DNA of 64,000 nt from JAUUZQ01 sp964538375 (GCA_964538375.1 CAZIFQ010000004.1:1-64000), one strand, 5' to 3'. Shown: positions 15,824 through 24,666, counted from the first letter of the stretch. Translations and numbers: made by a program. Notes: generated by a model not told the origin, from the sequence alone.

Positions 15824-17260
15824 ATGTCTTTTATCTCAAAGAAATCTTTAAATACTAGTTTTTCATTTCGTGAATTTTGGAGCGATCTCCGTGAATCTAT
15901 TGGAGGAACAGAGAAAGACTTCACTAAAATACCATTGCGCAAGGCAATCATACTATTGAGTATCCCTATGGTACTTGAGATGGTCATGGAATCAGTCTTT
16001 GCACTGGTGGACATATTTTTCGTATCCCGACTTGGTTCCCAGGAGGTTGCCGTTGTAGGTATCACTGAATCACTGATGTCCATCGTGTACGCCATTGGAG
16101 TTGGATTGAGTGTAGGTACAACTGCACTTGTCTCCCGACGTATTGGGGAGAAGAATCCGGAGAAAGCTTCGAGGGCTGCTGTGCAGGCAATTTTTGCAGC
16201 AGTTTTCGCTTCCCTCTTTTTTGCTGCATTAGGAATCTTTTATGCGAAGGACCTTCTGCGTTTAATGGGAGCAAGTCAGGAAACCATCGAGATGGGATTT
16301 CGCTATCCGATGATTATGCTGGGTGGTAATGTTGTCATCATGCTGCTGTTTGTTATCAACGCAGTATTTCGCAGTTCCGGTGATGCTGCCATATCCATGA
16401 GAATCATGTGGATGGCAAATATCCTGAATATTATCCTGGATCCGCTGTTGATATTTGGTATTGGTCCTTTCCCTGAATTGGGAGTGGAGGGTGCAGCTAT
16501 TGCAACAAATATTGGAAGAGGAGTAGCTGTCGTGTACCAGATTTACCTCTTGCTGAAAGGAAATCACAGGATAAAGGTCAGATTACAGGATATCCATTTT
16601 AGGATGAATACTATTCTGAAAGTGATCCGCCTTTCACTGGGAGCCATTGGACAAAATCTCATTGGTACCTCATCATGGGTATTTCTTGTCTGGGTTGTAA
16701 CAAGTCTTGGCGAAGATGCAGTAGCAGGTTATACCATTGCCATTAGATTGATCATATTTTTTATTCTTCCGGCATGGGGATTGGCAAATGCGGCTGCCAC
16801 GCTTGTAGGACAAAACCTGGGGGCTAAAGAGATAGCGCGTGCTGAGCGATCTGCCTGGATAGTGGGAGGAGTAAATATGCTATTGATGGGATTGGGTTCA
16901 ATTGTATTTATATTATTCCCACAGGTATTCATCAGCTTTTTCATCGATCGGGCAGAGGCTCCGGTAGTTTGGGAGAGTGGTGTTGAATGTCTGCGTATAA
17001 TCAGCTTTGGTTTTATTTTTTATGCCCTGGGCATGGTAATGATTCAATCGATTAACGGGGCAGGAGATACAGCAACACCAGTTTGGCTTAATATAATTGC
17101 CTTCTGGATCATTGAGATTCCCCTGGCATTCTTACTAACTCATTCATTAGATATGGGTGTAACAGGCGTTGGATTGGCTATCATTATTGCAGAATCTACA
17201 CTTACTGTTATGGCGGTTTTGATATTTAGAAGAGGGAAGTGGAAATTAACAAAAGTTTAA
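15824..17260 (+). CDS. MATE family multidrug/cation exporter
   Basis: This is an inner-membrane antiporter of 478 residues with twelve predicted transmembrane helices in two repeated MatE halves. The first half shows PLRKAIILLSIPMVLEMVME, FFVSRLGSQEVAVVGI and NAVFRSSGDAA. The second shows LGAIGQNLIGTSSWVFLV, NAAATLVGQNLGA and QSINGAGDTATPVWLN. Such proteins expel drugs, organic cations or metabolites with Na+ or H+ as counter-ion. The N-terminal 40 residues are a longer cytosolic extension than usual. A shorter start at the helix is possible but has no good ATG nearer than the first. The stop codon lies in the first unit of a heptanucleotide repeat. Confidence 0.93.
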   Translation: MSFISKKSLNTSFSFREFWSDLRESIGGTEKDFTKIPLRKAIILLSIPMVLEMVMESVFALVDIFFVSRLGSQEVAVVGITESLMSIVYAIGVGLSVGTTALVSRRIGEKNPEKASRAAVQAIFAAVFASLFFAALGIFYAKDLLRLMGASQETIEMGFRYPMIMLGGNVVIMLLFVINAVFRSSGDAAISMRIMWMANILNIILDPLLIFGIGPFPELGVEGAAIATNIGRGVAVVYQIYLLLKGNHRIKVRLQDIHFRMNTILKVIRLSLGAIGQNLIGTSSWVFLVWVVTSLGEDAVAGYTIAIRLIIFFILPAWGLANAAATLVGQNLGAKEIARAERSAWIVGGVNMLLMGLGSIVFILFPQVFISFFIDRAEAPVVWESGVECLRIISFGFIFYALGMVMIQSINGAGDTATPVWLNIIAFWIIEIPLAFLLTHSLDMGVTGVGLAIIIAESTLTVMAVLIFRRGKWKLTKV

Positions 17261-17332
17261 CGTTTAGCGTTTAGCGTTTAGCGAAGTCTCTCTAAATGCT
17301 CAACGTTTAACGCTCAACGCCCACTCCCCACT
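17255..17332. repeat. Heptanucleotide tandem repeats (GTTTAGC family) in two blocks
   Basis: GTTTAAC, GTTTAGC, GTTTAGC and GTTTAGC occupy 17255-17282, starting inside the last codons of the MATE gene. After 15 bp a second block has GCTCAAC, GTTTAAC, GCTCAAC, GCCCACT and CCCCACT (17298-17332). All units are 7 bp. The same GTTTAGC word occurs at 37949. Confidence 0.75.
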
Positions 17333-17440
17333 CTTGCATATCAACCTCTTATTCCATACATTTACGTCAATATGAAAACTTCGCTTCACATTCAACCGTC
17401 CACCTGGAACGGACAAGGACTCTTCGAGTGCCTGATGAAT

Positions 17441-17528
17441 TGAGCCATTGAGTCAATGAGCCAATGAGTCAATGAGCTAATGAGTCAATGAGCTAATGAG
17501 TCAATGAACCAATGGGATAATGAGTCAA
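17441..17528. repeat. Octanucleotide tandem repeat (11 units of TGAGYYAA)
   Basis: Eleven 8-bp units follow without interruption, alternating TGAGTCAA with TGAGCCAA or TGAGCTAA. The array ends 35 bp before the start of the glycyl radical activase. TGAGTCAA is nearly palindromic (TGACTCA-like core), so the array could bind a dimeric protein. A change in unit number would shift spacing by 8 bp. Confidence 0.8.
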
Positions 17529-17563
17529 TAGAGAATCGCCACTTTTCCCCTTTTACTTTTCCC

Positions 17564-18358
17564 ATGCCAACTATTTTCGACATAAAACGTTTCGCCTTAC
17601 ACGATGGCCCTGGTATACGGACTACCGTATTTTTCAAGGGCTGTCCACTACGTTGCCTCTGGTGTCACAATCCTGAAAGTCACTCTTCCATTCCTGAAAC
17701 ACATAAGGTGAGCAGGGTAATTGACGGAAAAGAAATTTCCATGGCAAGGATGTATGGAACAGAAATAACGGAAGAGGATTTGATGCAGGAGATAATCCGG
17801 GACAAAGTGTTTTTTGAAGAATCAGGGGGTGGAGTTACTTTTTCCGGTGGGGAGCCCTTGTTGCAATACCAGGAACTGTTATCCCTGTTGAAGTTAAGCG
17901 GTGAAAATAATATTCACCGGGCTGTTGACACTTCCGGTTATGCATCTGAAAAAGTTATGAGAGAAGTGGCCTTGCATACCGACCTTTTTCTCTATGATTT
18001 GAAAAATATGGATCCGGTAAAACATAAGAAATTTACCGGGGTTGACAATGAAAGAATTCTGAAAAACGCTGATATTCTTTTAGATATGGGTAAAGAAGTC
18101 ATTTTCAGGGTGCCGCTAATTCCTGGCATCAATGATGCTGAAAAGGAATTGAAGGCCTATTTGCATTTCTTTGAAAAACGCGCCGACAAATTCAAAGAAG
18201 TACATATTCTGCCCTATCATAAAATCGGATCAGATAAGTACAGGCGACTCGACCTGGAATACTCGCTTGGAGATTTGATGGAACCAGGTAAGGAACATTT
18301 GAATATGATCAAACAGAAATTTGAAAGTGCCGGCATTAAAGTATCAATTGGAGGATAA
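17564..18358 (+). CDS. hypE: Glycyl radical enzyme activating protein (radical SAM), HypD partner
   Basis: This radical SAM enzyme installs the glycyl radical on the enzyme encoded next door. The cluster motif is CPLRCLWC, just after FALHDGPGIRTTVFFKG. The SAM-binding TFSGGEPLLQ and the strand VIFRVPLIPGIND are also present. Between the cluster and the SAM motif there is a short insert (SIPETHKVSRVIDG onward) without the eight Cys that bind two extra clusters in many activases, so this is a ferredoxin-free form of 264 residues. I start at ATG 17564. The longer frame from 17504 would begin inside the octanucleotide repeat and adds 20 low-complexity residues. It lies 4 bp upstream of hypD, surely in one operon. 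Confidence 0.88.
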   Translation: MPTIFDIKRFALHDGPGIRTTVFFKGCPLRCLWCHNPESHSSIPETHKVSRVIDGKEISMARMYGTEITEEDLMQEIIRDKVFFEESGGGVTFSGGEPLLQYQELLSLLKLSGENNIHRAVDTSGYASEKVMREVALHTDLFLYDLKNMDPVKHKKFTGVDNERILKNADILLDMGKEVIFRVPLIPGINDAEKELKAYLHFFEKRADKFKEVHILPYHKIGSDKYRRLDLEYSLGDLMEPGKEHLNMIKQKFESAGIKVSIGG

Positions 18359-18362
18359 GATT

Positions 18363-20708
18363 ATGCTTACAAAAAGAATACAACTCTTAAGAAAAAATAG
18401 TCTGAATGCAGTAAATACACTTTCTGCAGAGAGAGCTGTTTTGATGACGGACTTCTATATAAACCATATTCCAAAAAATAAATCCATTCCTGTTCAACGG
18501 GCTCTCTCATTCGATTATTTACTGGAAAATAAGCACTTATGTATTCTTGAAGGCGAACTGATCGTGGGAGAGAGAGGACCTGCTCCCAAAGCGACACCGA
18601 CCTATCCGGAAATCAGCTTGCATACCTTGAAAGATCTTGAGGTTCTAAATAACAGGGAAAAAGTTTCGTTTCAGGTAGATGAAACCACAAGAAAGATTTA
18701 CGCGGAGAAGATTATACCATTTTGGGAAGGAAAGACCAATCGGGACCATATTATCACTCAGATGGAATCTGCGTGGTTGGATGCCTACAGTGCCGGTGTG
18801 TTTACAGAGTTCCAGGAACAGCGGGCTCCGGGGCATACCGTGCTGGGGAAAAAGATTTACACGACGGGACTGGATGAATTTACCCGGCAAATTGATGAGC
18901 GTTTGAAAGAGCCGGGAATACAAGAGGCAGAAAAGGAGGAGCTTACAGGAATGAGGATAGCGGCCAATGCCATTATCAAGTATGCCCGGCGGAATGCAGA
19001 ACTCTTGAAAGAAATGGCCCTGGCTGAACAGGATGAGGAGAGGAAGCAGGAATTGGGAAATATGGCAGTCATCTGTAATAAAGTACCGAAGCATGCACCT
19101 GAAACGCTGCATGAGGCCTTGCAGTATTATTGGTTTGTTCACCTGGGAGTCATCACAGAACTCAATCCATGGGACTCATTTAATCCGGGTAGACTGGATC
19201 AGCACCTACTGCCCTTTTATCAGAAAGATATTGAAGAGGGAAGACATACTCCCGAAACTGCAAAAGAGCTTATCCAGGCATTTTGGGTAAAATTCAATAA
19301 CCATCCCTCTCCTCCAAAAATGGGGGTGACAGCCAGGGAAAGCAGTACTTATACCGACTTCTGCCTGATCAATATGGGTGGATTGAAAGAAGATGGTAGC
19401 GATGCTGTGAATGAGATGAGCTTCATTCTTTTAGATGTCATTGAAGAGATGCGCCTGCTGCAACCCTCGTCAATGATACAGGTGAGTAAGAAGAATCCAG
19501 ATGCTTTTATCGATCGGGCTGTTGAAATCGTCAAAACCGGTTATGGACAACCTTCAATTTTTAATACAGATGCCATTGTTGAGGAGCTGCTGCGCCAGGG
19601 GAAGTCTCTTACTGATGCACGAAATGGTGGCGCGTCCGGTTGTGTGGAAACGGGTGCCTTTGGTACAGAAGCATATATTCTCACCGGCTACTTTAACCTG
19701 GTGAAGGTGCTTGAATTAACCATGCATAATGGACTTGATCCGGCCAGTGGAAAGAAAATCGGGATCGCTACAGGCGATTTTAATAGCTTTAGCGATTTTG
19801 AAGATGTAAAAGATGCTTTCACCAGCCAGCTGAATTATTTCCTGGATCTGAAAATTAAGGGCAACAGGGTTATTGAACAGATATTTGCTGAGCGGATGCC
19901 GGTACCATTTCTATCTTTATTTATTGAAGATTGTATCGCCAATGGAAAGGATTATAATGCAGGTGGGGCACGTTACAATACAAGTTATATACAGGGTGTA
20001 GGACTCGGGTCCATTACTGATATGTTCACTGCATTGAAGTATCACCTGTTTGAGAAGAAGACAATGAGTACCGATACTTTGCTGAAAATTCTTGCAAACG
20101 ATTTTACCGGTCATGAAGAGATCCGTGCCGAGCTCATCTACAACACACCAAAATATGGGAATGATGATGACAGAGCAGATAAGCATGCAAGCTGGGTGTT
20201 TGACAGGTTTTATGAAGGTGTAAACGGAAAGCCGAATTTCAGGGGAGGGGCATTCAGAATCAATATGTTACCCACAACTTCTCATGTGTATTTTGGCAGT
20301 GTGGTTGGAGCTACTCCGGATGGACGACATGCCGGTATGCCATTATCCGAGGGAATATCTCCCTTCCAGGGAATGGACAGGAAAGGACCAACGGCGGTGT
20401 TGAATTCAGCGTCTAAAATTGATCACCTGAAAACTGGTGGGACCCTGCTGAACCAGAAATTTACACCTGATTTTTTTAAAGACGAACAGGGGATTCGCAA
20501 GCTCACCCAGCTGATAAGATCTTACTTCAGGATGATGGGCCACCACATTCAATTTAATGTTGTTTCTGCTGATACACTTCGCGATGCTCAGCTTAATCCG
20601 GAAAAATACCAGGACCTGATTGTGAGGGTGGCAGGATATAGCGACTATTTTAATGATTTGGGCAAGGAATTGCAGGATGAGATTATTCGGAGGACGGAGC
20701 AGGAGTGA
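18363..20708 (+). CDS. hypD: Trans-4-hydroxy-L-proline dehydratase (glycyl radical enzyme)
   Basis: This anaerobic enzyme dehydrates trans-4-hydroxy-L-proline to pyrroline-5-carboxylate, which can be reduced to proline. At 781 residues it is full length. Cys427 and Glu429 sit in GASGCVETGAFG and the radical Gly758 in VRVAGYSDYF. Compared with what I remember of Clostridioides difficile HypD, the substrate-site residues His158, Ser327, Asp332, Phe333, Tyr443 and Thr638 are all kept. The spacing from Cys to Gly is identical, which separates it from PFL, CutC and glycerol dehydratase. ATG 18363 is used; the longer frame overlaps the activase. No proC is adjacent, so reduction of the product must use a distant gene. 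The organism likely feeds on collagen or plant hydroxyproline. Confidence 0.85.
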   Translation: MLTKRIQLLRKNSLNAVNTLSAERAVLMTDFYINHIPKNKSIPVQRALSFDYLLENKHLCILEGELIVGERGPAPKATPTYPEISLHTLKDLEVLNNREKVSFQVDETTRKIYAEKIIPFWEGKTNRDHIITQMESAWLDAYSAGVFTEFQEQRAPGHTVLGKKIYTTGLDEFTRQIDERLKEPGIQEAEKEELTGMRIAANAIIKYARRNAELLKEMALAEQDEERKQELGNMAVICNKVPKHAPETLHEALQYYWFVHLGVITELNPWDSFNPGRLDQHLLPFYQKDIEEGRHTPETAKELIQAFWVKFNNHPSPPKMGVTARESSTYTDFCLINMGGLKEDGSDAVNEMSFILLDVIEEMRLLQPSSMIQVSKKNPDAFIDRAVEIVKTGYGQPSIFNTDAIVEELLRQGKSLTDARNGGASGCVETGAFGTEAYILTGYFNLVKVLELTMHNGLDPASGKKIGIATGDFNSFSDFEDVKDAFTSQLNYFLDLKIKGNRVIEQIFAERMPVPFLSLFIEDCIANGKDYNAGGARYNTSYIQGVGLGSITDMFTALKYHLFEKKTMSTDTLLKILANDFTGHEEIRAELIYNTPKYGNDDDRADKHASWVFDRFYEGVNGKPNFRGGAFRINMLPTTSHVYFGSVVGATPDGRHAGMPLSEGISPFQGMDRKGPTAVLNSASKIDHLKTGGTLLNQKFTPDFFKDEQGIRKLTQLIRSYFRMMGHHIQFNVVSADTLRDAQLNPEKYQDLIVRVAGYSDYFNDLGKELQDEIIRRTEQE

Positions 20709-20768
20709 CTCCCTGCGGGAGTGAGAGAATACTCCTTGCGGGAGTGTGAGAATGCTAACTTTGTTAGC
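20708..20768. repeat. Three consecutive small hairpins after hypD
   Basis: ACTCCCTGCGGGAGT (20708-20722) and ACTCCTTGCGGGAGT (20731-20745) are 23 bp apart and each followed by GTGAGAAT-like sequence. Then comes GCTAACTTTGTTAGC (20754-20768). Together they may act as a weak terminator or RNA-stability element at the end of the hypD transcript; the first two are tandem copies. Confidence 0.55.
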
Positions 20769-20878
20769 GAGAGAGATTCTCTCCTTCTCACCATTTCTCA
20801 TCTTCTCTCCCTTGTATGTATTATCTTTGTGATGAAATAATAATTTTAGTAAAGCGTTACTATAGAAAACAACATATT

Positions 20879-21421
20879 ATGAAAAAACATATACTCCCCG
20901 GCATTATATTAATTACTCTAACAGCAGTTCTAATGTCAAGCTGTACCAAATGGCTAGAAAACGAATTCCATCCACTTGCGGCTAACCTTTATCCCATATA
21001 TGAAGAGGGTGACACATTTATGTATAGAAGCACGCTTACTGAAGACATTGATACATTTGTTGTTTCTGAATTCAACCTGGACACTGTATTTAATGGTTCA
21101 ATTCTATTCGAGCAAACTTTTGCAGCATTTGGACAGATAGTAGCCGATACCTTTGGAGGGGATTTCTTTTATGTCTTCAATTATCCCGATGGAGCATCCT
21201 TTATATGGGATTCGGCTTATGTTAGTTTTGTTAATACGATAGCTTCACTTGATACAACTATTCAGGATTTCACCTATAACGATTTGCTTGTAGCAGCATC
21301 TGTTAGATCTGATACCATTTCGGATATACTATACAAGGTATATTTCGATTGGAATTATGGTTTAGTGAAGTATGTTCAGAATAACCTGGATACTTACGAG
21401 CTTTTCTATCGTCCGGAATAG
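20879..21421 (+). CDS. Hypothetical lipoprotein, 180 aa
   Basis: The product has a lipoprotein signal ending in LMSSC, so it is exported and acylated. I use ATG 20879, which gives a standard MKKH signal start; the longer frame would begin in the leader. The mature domain (about 155 residues) is acidic and rich in Asp, Phe and Tyr, with an immunoglobulin- or lipocalin-like strand pattern (YEEGDTFMYRS, FVVSEFNLDTVF). I know no family for it. The gene is followed after 6 bp by the convergent DUF1684 pseudogene, and no operon partner is evident. Confidence 0.6.
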   Translation: MKKHILPGIILITLTAVLMSSCTKWLENEFHPLAANLYPIYEEGDTFMYRSTLTEDIDTFVVSEFNLDTVFNGSILFEQTFAAFGQIVADTFGGDFFYVFNYPDGASFIWDSAYVSFVNTIASLDTTIQDFTYNDLLVAASVRSDTISDILYKVYFDWNYGLVKYVQNNLDTYELFYRPE

Positions 21422-21427
21422 GTTTTT

Positions 21428-22257
21428 TTAATCAAAGTGTACGCCTTTTTCACCGGCCCTGATCTCCAGGTCGAGGATGTTTTCCAGGGGAGGTAAAGGG
21501 CAAGTGGCATAGGGACTGAATGCACAGGGTGGGTTATAACACCTGTTGAAATCCAGGATTACCTTATCACCATCCACCTGGTCGGTATACATAAAGCGAC
21601 CCGCACCGTAGGTATCAATACCATTTGTGGCATCCCCAACAATCAGGAAATATCCTTTCCCGGAGGTAAAAGGGAGAAGGGTGTGTGTTTTTCCATCCTT
21701 TTTAAACCTTAACTCACCGGGAACTTTATAGTACTCAGTAAAACCGGGAATCGCAGTTGGTACTTCAATAGTTTTTGCTGAATCGTATGAAATAAATTCT
21801 GCTTTTATCACCCAGTCACTTGAAAGGGGGTAGGAGGGAATATGGTCCAGGAGCTCAATTTGCGGATGCTCCAGGTTGCGCAAGCGTATGCCATATCTGT
21901 CTCCGCGTTTAATGATGAACCACTTGAAACGTTCATATTCAAGGATGGTAGTCTCCTTCTCCTGGTCGTGACGAAGTATCATTTCAGTTACAAGCTGGTC
22001 ATTGGCAGTAACAGTAATGGATTCAGAAACCTGTAATGTTACCATGCTATCTTCTAATACAAGTTCCCCACCTTTCGAGGGGAAATTTTCAGGAAATACG
22101 ATTTTGTTAGATGCTGCAGAGCCGAAGGTATTCTTTCCTTCTTCCAATCAGAATAATCTGTTTTGAACGCTTCCTGGTCCTTCACTACAGCGGGTTGTTG
22201 CTTGCAGGAAGAAAACAGTAAGGCAAGAATCAGGGCAGAAAAAAGAATACGCTTCAT
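21428..22257 (-). pseudogene. Frameshifted DUF1684 lipoprotein gene with a small internal deletion
   Basis: Two reading frames make up one DUF1684 protein. The first starts at ATG 22257 with a lipoprotein signal (LALLFSSC) and reads to YSDWKKE. The second, ending at 21428, starts LEEGKNTFGSAASNK and keeps the diagnostic Cys-rich signature NPPCAFSPYATCPLPP near its end. In intact members about 20 residues with GWLxLxGLxWL join these parts. Here that piece is missing and the frame changes at the junction (about 22147). The sequence TTGGAAGAAGG at the joint can be read both as the end of DWKKE and as the start of LEEG, which suggests deletion between short direct repeats. The family has no settled function. 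Confidence 0.75.
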
Positions 22258-22330
22258 AGATACAAAAGTTATTTAACAGCTTGCTGTGAAGATAGAGCTT
22301 TTGCTTCATATTTTGTATGGTCAAATAAAA

Positions 22331-22354
22331 AAACCCGGAGTCTCCCCCGGGTTT
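22331..22354 (-). terminator. Terminator behind the M56 gene
   Basis: AAACCCGG (22331-22338) pairs with CCGGGTTT (22347-22354) and is followed on the minus strand by a T-rich run. It lies 24 bp past the stop of the M56 peptidase gene. Confidence 0.75.
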
Positions 22355-22377
22355 CATGGATGGCTTATTATCCAGAA

Positions 22378-24114
22378 TTATTCCTGCCCGGCTGTGAACC
22401 TTACAGGAACAACGATGTTTACATTTACTGCTTTACCACGCTGTTTGCCGGGACTCCAAACTGGCATATTGCGAAAGATATTCATTGCTGCCTCATCGAA
22501 AATTTTATCGCTGGACCTTTTTACTTCTATGTTTTTGAGTTCTCCTTTACCATTTACAATAAACCCTACAAATACCTCACCTGTAAGACCTTTATTTTTG
22601 GCTTTTTCAGGATACACCTGGTTTTCAATGATGTAGCCCTTCATTTTCTCCTTACCACCTGGGAAGGAAGGCATATTCTCAACCACGTAGAATACTTGTT
22701 CCTGGGGACTAAGTACCTCTTCACTGCTCCTGGTCTTTTCCTTAGTAGTGATCATTATCAGGCCATTTTCAGCATTATATTTTTTTGCTTCAGGGGAAGT
22801 AGCGTCTTTGACCACAGCAATATATTCAATATCATCAGGATCAAGTGATTCGATCTCTTCAACCACTTTCCCGTCAAGCACATATACCGGTTCGATATCC
22901 TTTCCATCTGCTGTTGTTATTATGATCTTGCTGCCGGATTCCTTTTCAGATTTCCGGGCTGTAATCTTTACAATATTCTCACTTGGATCACTTGCTTTTA
23001 TATCCTTGAGGTCCATTTCATAAGCTGTTGGATGCAGCACAATATCTCCTTTGCTCAGAGCTTTGGCGTAAATTCTCTCCGTTTTATATCCCACGTAAGA
23101 GATGAACAATTCAGCATTTCCATCCAGTTCGAGAGAGAATGTCCCATCGCGATCGGCTACAGTACCAAAAGTACTTCCGGCTACAATTATGCTTGCACCT
23201 GTTGCAGGGGAACCATCTTCAAATACCACCTTTCCGTGGTAGGTCTTTTGTTGTGCTGAACTTGCCGCAGTAAATAAACCAAGCGAAATAATTATCGCGG
23301 GAATGAGTGCCAGGTATTTGATATAACCTTTCTTTGGCGATTTGATTTTTTTCATCATTTGAAATCGTTTTTTGGTTAATGAATGATTAAACTGGTTGCC
23401 CAAACTGAAGAGTTCCACACCCACGGCGTGGTTCAGCAGCTGGGCCTTGTAATGAGCCGGGTTAACCCCCCTGGACAGAACGGATCTGTCGGCAAGGTGC
23501 TCATGATTTTCTTTAATCATTCTGGAAATAAGCCAAGAGAAAGGATTGAACCATGTGAGCAGCAGTGTGCTTTCTGCAATGAGCAGGTCGATCGCGTGCA
23601 ATTGTTGCAAATGTGCTTTTTCATGGATCAAAATGGAGTTTAAGTCTCTACTCGATTTTAAATCACCGGGTATAAATATTTTTGAGAACAGTGTAAATAT
23701 CTGTTCAGAGTTGGTATAAACAATACTTTTATCCTTGTTGTCGCTTTTGCGATCGATGCCCTTAAGTTTTCTGAACATGAGGAGATGTCGAAGGGCTAAA
23801 ATAAGCAATCCCATTATATAGATAATCAACACTACTGAGAACAGGGAAAAGCTTATCCCATTTCCGGTTTCCGGAAGGGTGCCAGGAGCTGCAGATGCAT
23901 AGGGGTCGATCAGGTAGGCATTTGTAAAGGTGCTGATTGCTGCCGGTTTTTGAATGGACAGCAAGGGGAACAACCATGATAGGACAATTCCGCCGAGGAG
24001 ATAAAAACGTTTTACATTGAGCGCCGCATCTTTCCTTAACCAGGCATAGTAGGGTAAGGCAACCAGCGATATCGCCAGTGATACTTTAAGCAGGTATATT
24101 ATCGTTGCATTCAT
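22378..24114 (-). CDS. BlaR1-like M56 membrane peptidase with CarboxypepD-reg, TonB-plug-like and TonB C-terminal domains
   Basis: This is a membrane sensor protease and partner of the BlaI-type repressor. Four membrane helices (about 5-25, 37-55, 88-110 and 264-282) surround a zinc protease of family M56 with HEKAH at 164-168 and the downstream Glu205 in KENHEHLAD. Outside the membrane come a carboxypeptidase-regulatory-like domain (291-362), a region like a TonB receptor plug (VYVLDGKVVEE, YIAVVKDATS, NGLIMITTKE; 405-458), and a TonB C-terminal domain (480-578, YPEKAKNKGLTGEVFVGFIV). The penicillin-binding sensor of true BlaR1 is absent. The gene overlaps the blaI-like gene by one base. Signal input is unknown. 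The coexistence of receptor-plug and transducer modules is notable. Confidence 0.88.
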   Translation of the reverse strand: MNATIIYLLKVSLAISLVALPYYAWLRKDAALNVKRFYLLGGIVLSWLFPLLSIQKPAAISTFTNAYLIDPYASAAPGTLPETGNGISFSLFSVVLIIYIMGLLILALRHLLMFRKLKGIDRKSDNKDKSIVYTNSEQIFTLFSKIFIPGDLKSSRDLNSILIHEKAHLQQLHAIDLLIAESTLLLTWFNPFSWLISRMIKENHEHLADRSVLSRGVNPAHYKAQLLNHAVGVELFSLGNQFNHSLTKKRFQMMKKIKSPKKGYIKYLALIPAIIISLGLFTAASSAQQKTYHGKVVFEDGSPATGASIIVAGSTFGTVADRDGTFSLELDGNAELFISYVGYKTERIYAKALSKGDIVLHPTAYEMDLKDIKASDPSENIVKITARKSEKESGSKIIITTADGKDIEPVYVLDGKVVEEIESLDPDDIEYIAVVKDATSPEAKKYNAENGLIMITTKEKTRSSEEVLSPQEQVFYVVENMPSFPGGKEKMKGYIIENQVYPEKAKNKGLTGEVFVGFIVNGKGELKNIEVKRSSDKIFDEAAMNIFRNMPVWSPGKQRGKAVNVNIVVPVRFTAGQE

Positions 24115-24500
24115 TAATTCTTGTTCTCTTTTTTGTCTTCCCGAAGATCCTCTTTAACCTCATGCATCATATCTCGCAGTTCTTTCATGCTGATATCATT
24201 TTCAGTAGCAAAGAAAGAGGCAAGGTTGGTGAAGGAACCATCGAAATATTTATTGAGCAAACCGGATAAAGAATGTTTGGCGTAATCTCCCTGTGAGATC
24301 AAAGGATGGTAGATATGTGTTGAGCCAATAGACTTATGAGCTATGAATTTCTTCTTTTCCAGGATGCGGATAAAGGAGGCAACCGTTGTATATGCCAGGT
24401 CATTGTCTTCAATCTTATTGATAACATCCCTGACCGTTGCTTCTTCTAACTCCCATAGGATCAGCATTATCTCTTCTTCGGCCTTTGTAAGCTTATTCAT
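24114..24500 (-). CDS. BlaI/MecI/CopY-type transcriptional repressor
   Basis: A repressor of 128 residues with the penicillinase-repressor winged helix-turn-helix: LTKAEEEIMLILWELEEATV, then TTVASFIRILEKKKFIAHKS with the recognition helix, and a C-terminal dimerisation region. Family members bind palindromic operators and are inactivated by proteolysis by the M56 partner, here the next gene, which overlaps by one base. The leader contains an array of GTAGATCTAC palindromes, its probable operators, so autoregulation is expected. The regulated response need not be beta-lactam resistance: in Bacteroidota such pairs are numerous and mostly uncharacterised. Confidence 0.93.
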   Translation of the reverse strand: MNKLTKAEEEIMLILWELEEATVRDVINKIEDNDLAYTTVASFIRILEKKKFIAHKSIGSTHIYHPLISQGDYAKHSLSGLLNKYFDGSFTNLASFFATENDISMKELRDMMHEVKEDLREDKKENKN

Positions 24501-24537
24501 CTCTGTTACGTTTTACTAAATGTATAACGCAAATATA

Positions 24538-24620
24538 TACTAAATATTTCGTAGATCTACTAAAAAACTCGTAGATCTACTAAAAAACTCGTAGATCTAC
24601 TAAAAAATTAGTAGATGCCT
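24538..24620. promoter_or_regulatory. Phased operator array for the BlaI-type repressor
   Basis: The palindrome GTAGATCTAC occurs at 24551, 24571 and 24591, exactly 20 bp apart, with TAAAAAACTC between copies. A half-site GTAGATGCC follows at 24611, again 20 bp on, and a degenerate unit TACTAAATATTTC precedes. A spacing of two helical turns places all sites on one face of the DNA. The array lies between the repressor gene and the divergent M28 peptidase gene. Confidence 0.75.
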
Positions 24621-24666
24621 TGAAAATCAGTAAGCTGGGAAGTGAAAAAATAATAATAACTTTAAC

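Noticed and set aside
17441..17528. Octanucleotide array considered as CRISPR or coding sequence
   Set aside because: Units are contiguous without spacers, and the frame through them gives no sensible protein start.
17504..17563. N-terminal extension of the activase (MNQWDNES...)
   Set aside because: It is encoded within the repeat array, is low complexity and precedes the conserved domain start by 20 residues.
22378..24500. BlaI/M56 pair as a beta-lactam resistance system
   Set aside because: No beta-lactamase gene and no penicillin-binding sensor domain is present, so a resistance role is not supported.
24551..24620. Regular 20-bp repeats considered as a CRISPR array
   Set aside because: The intervening 10 bp are constant, no cas gene is present, and the palindromes fit BlaI-type operators.
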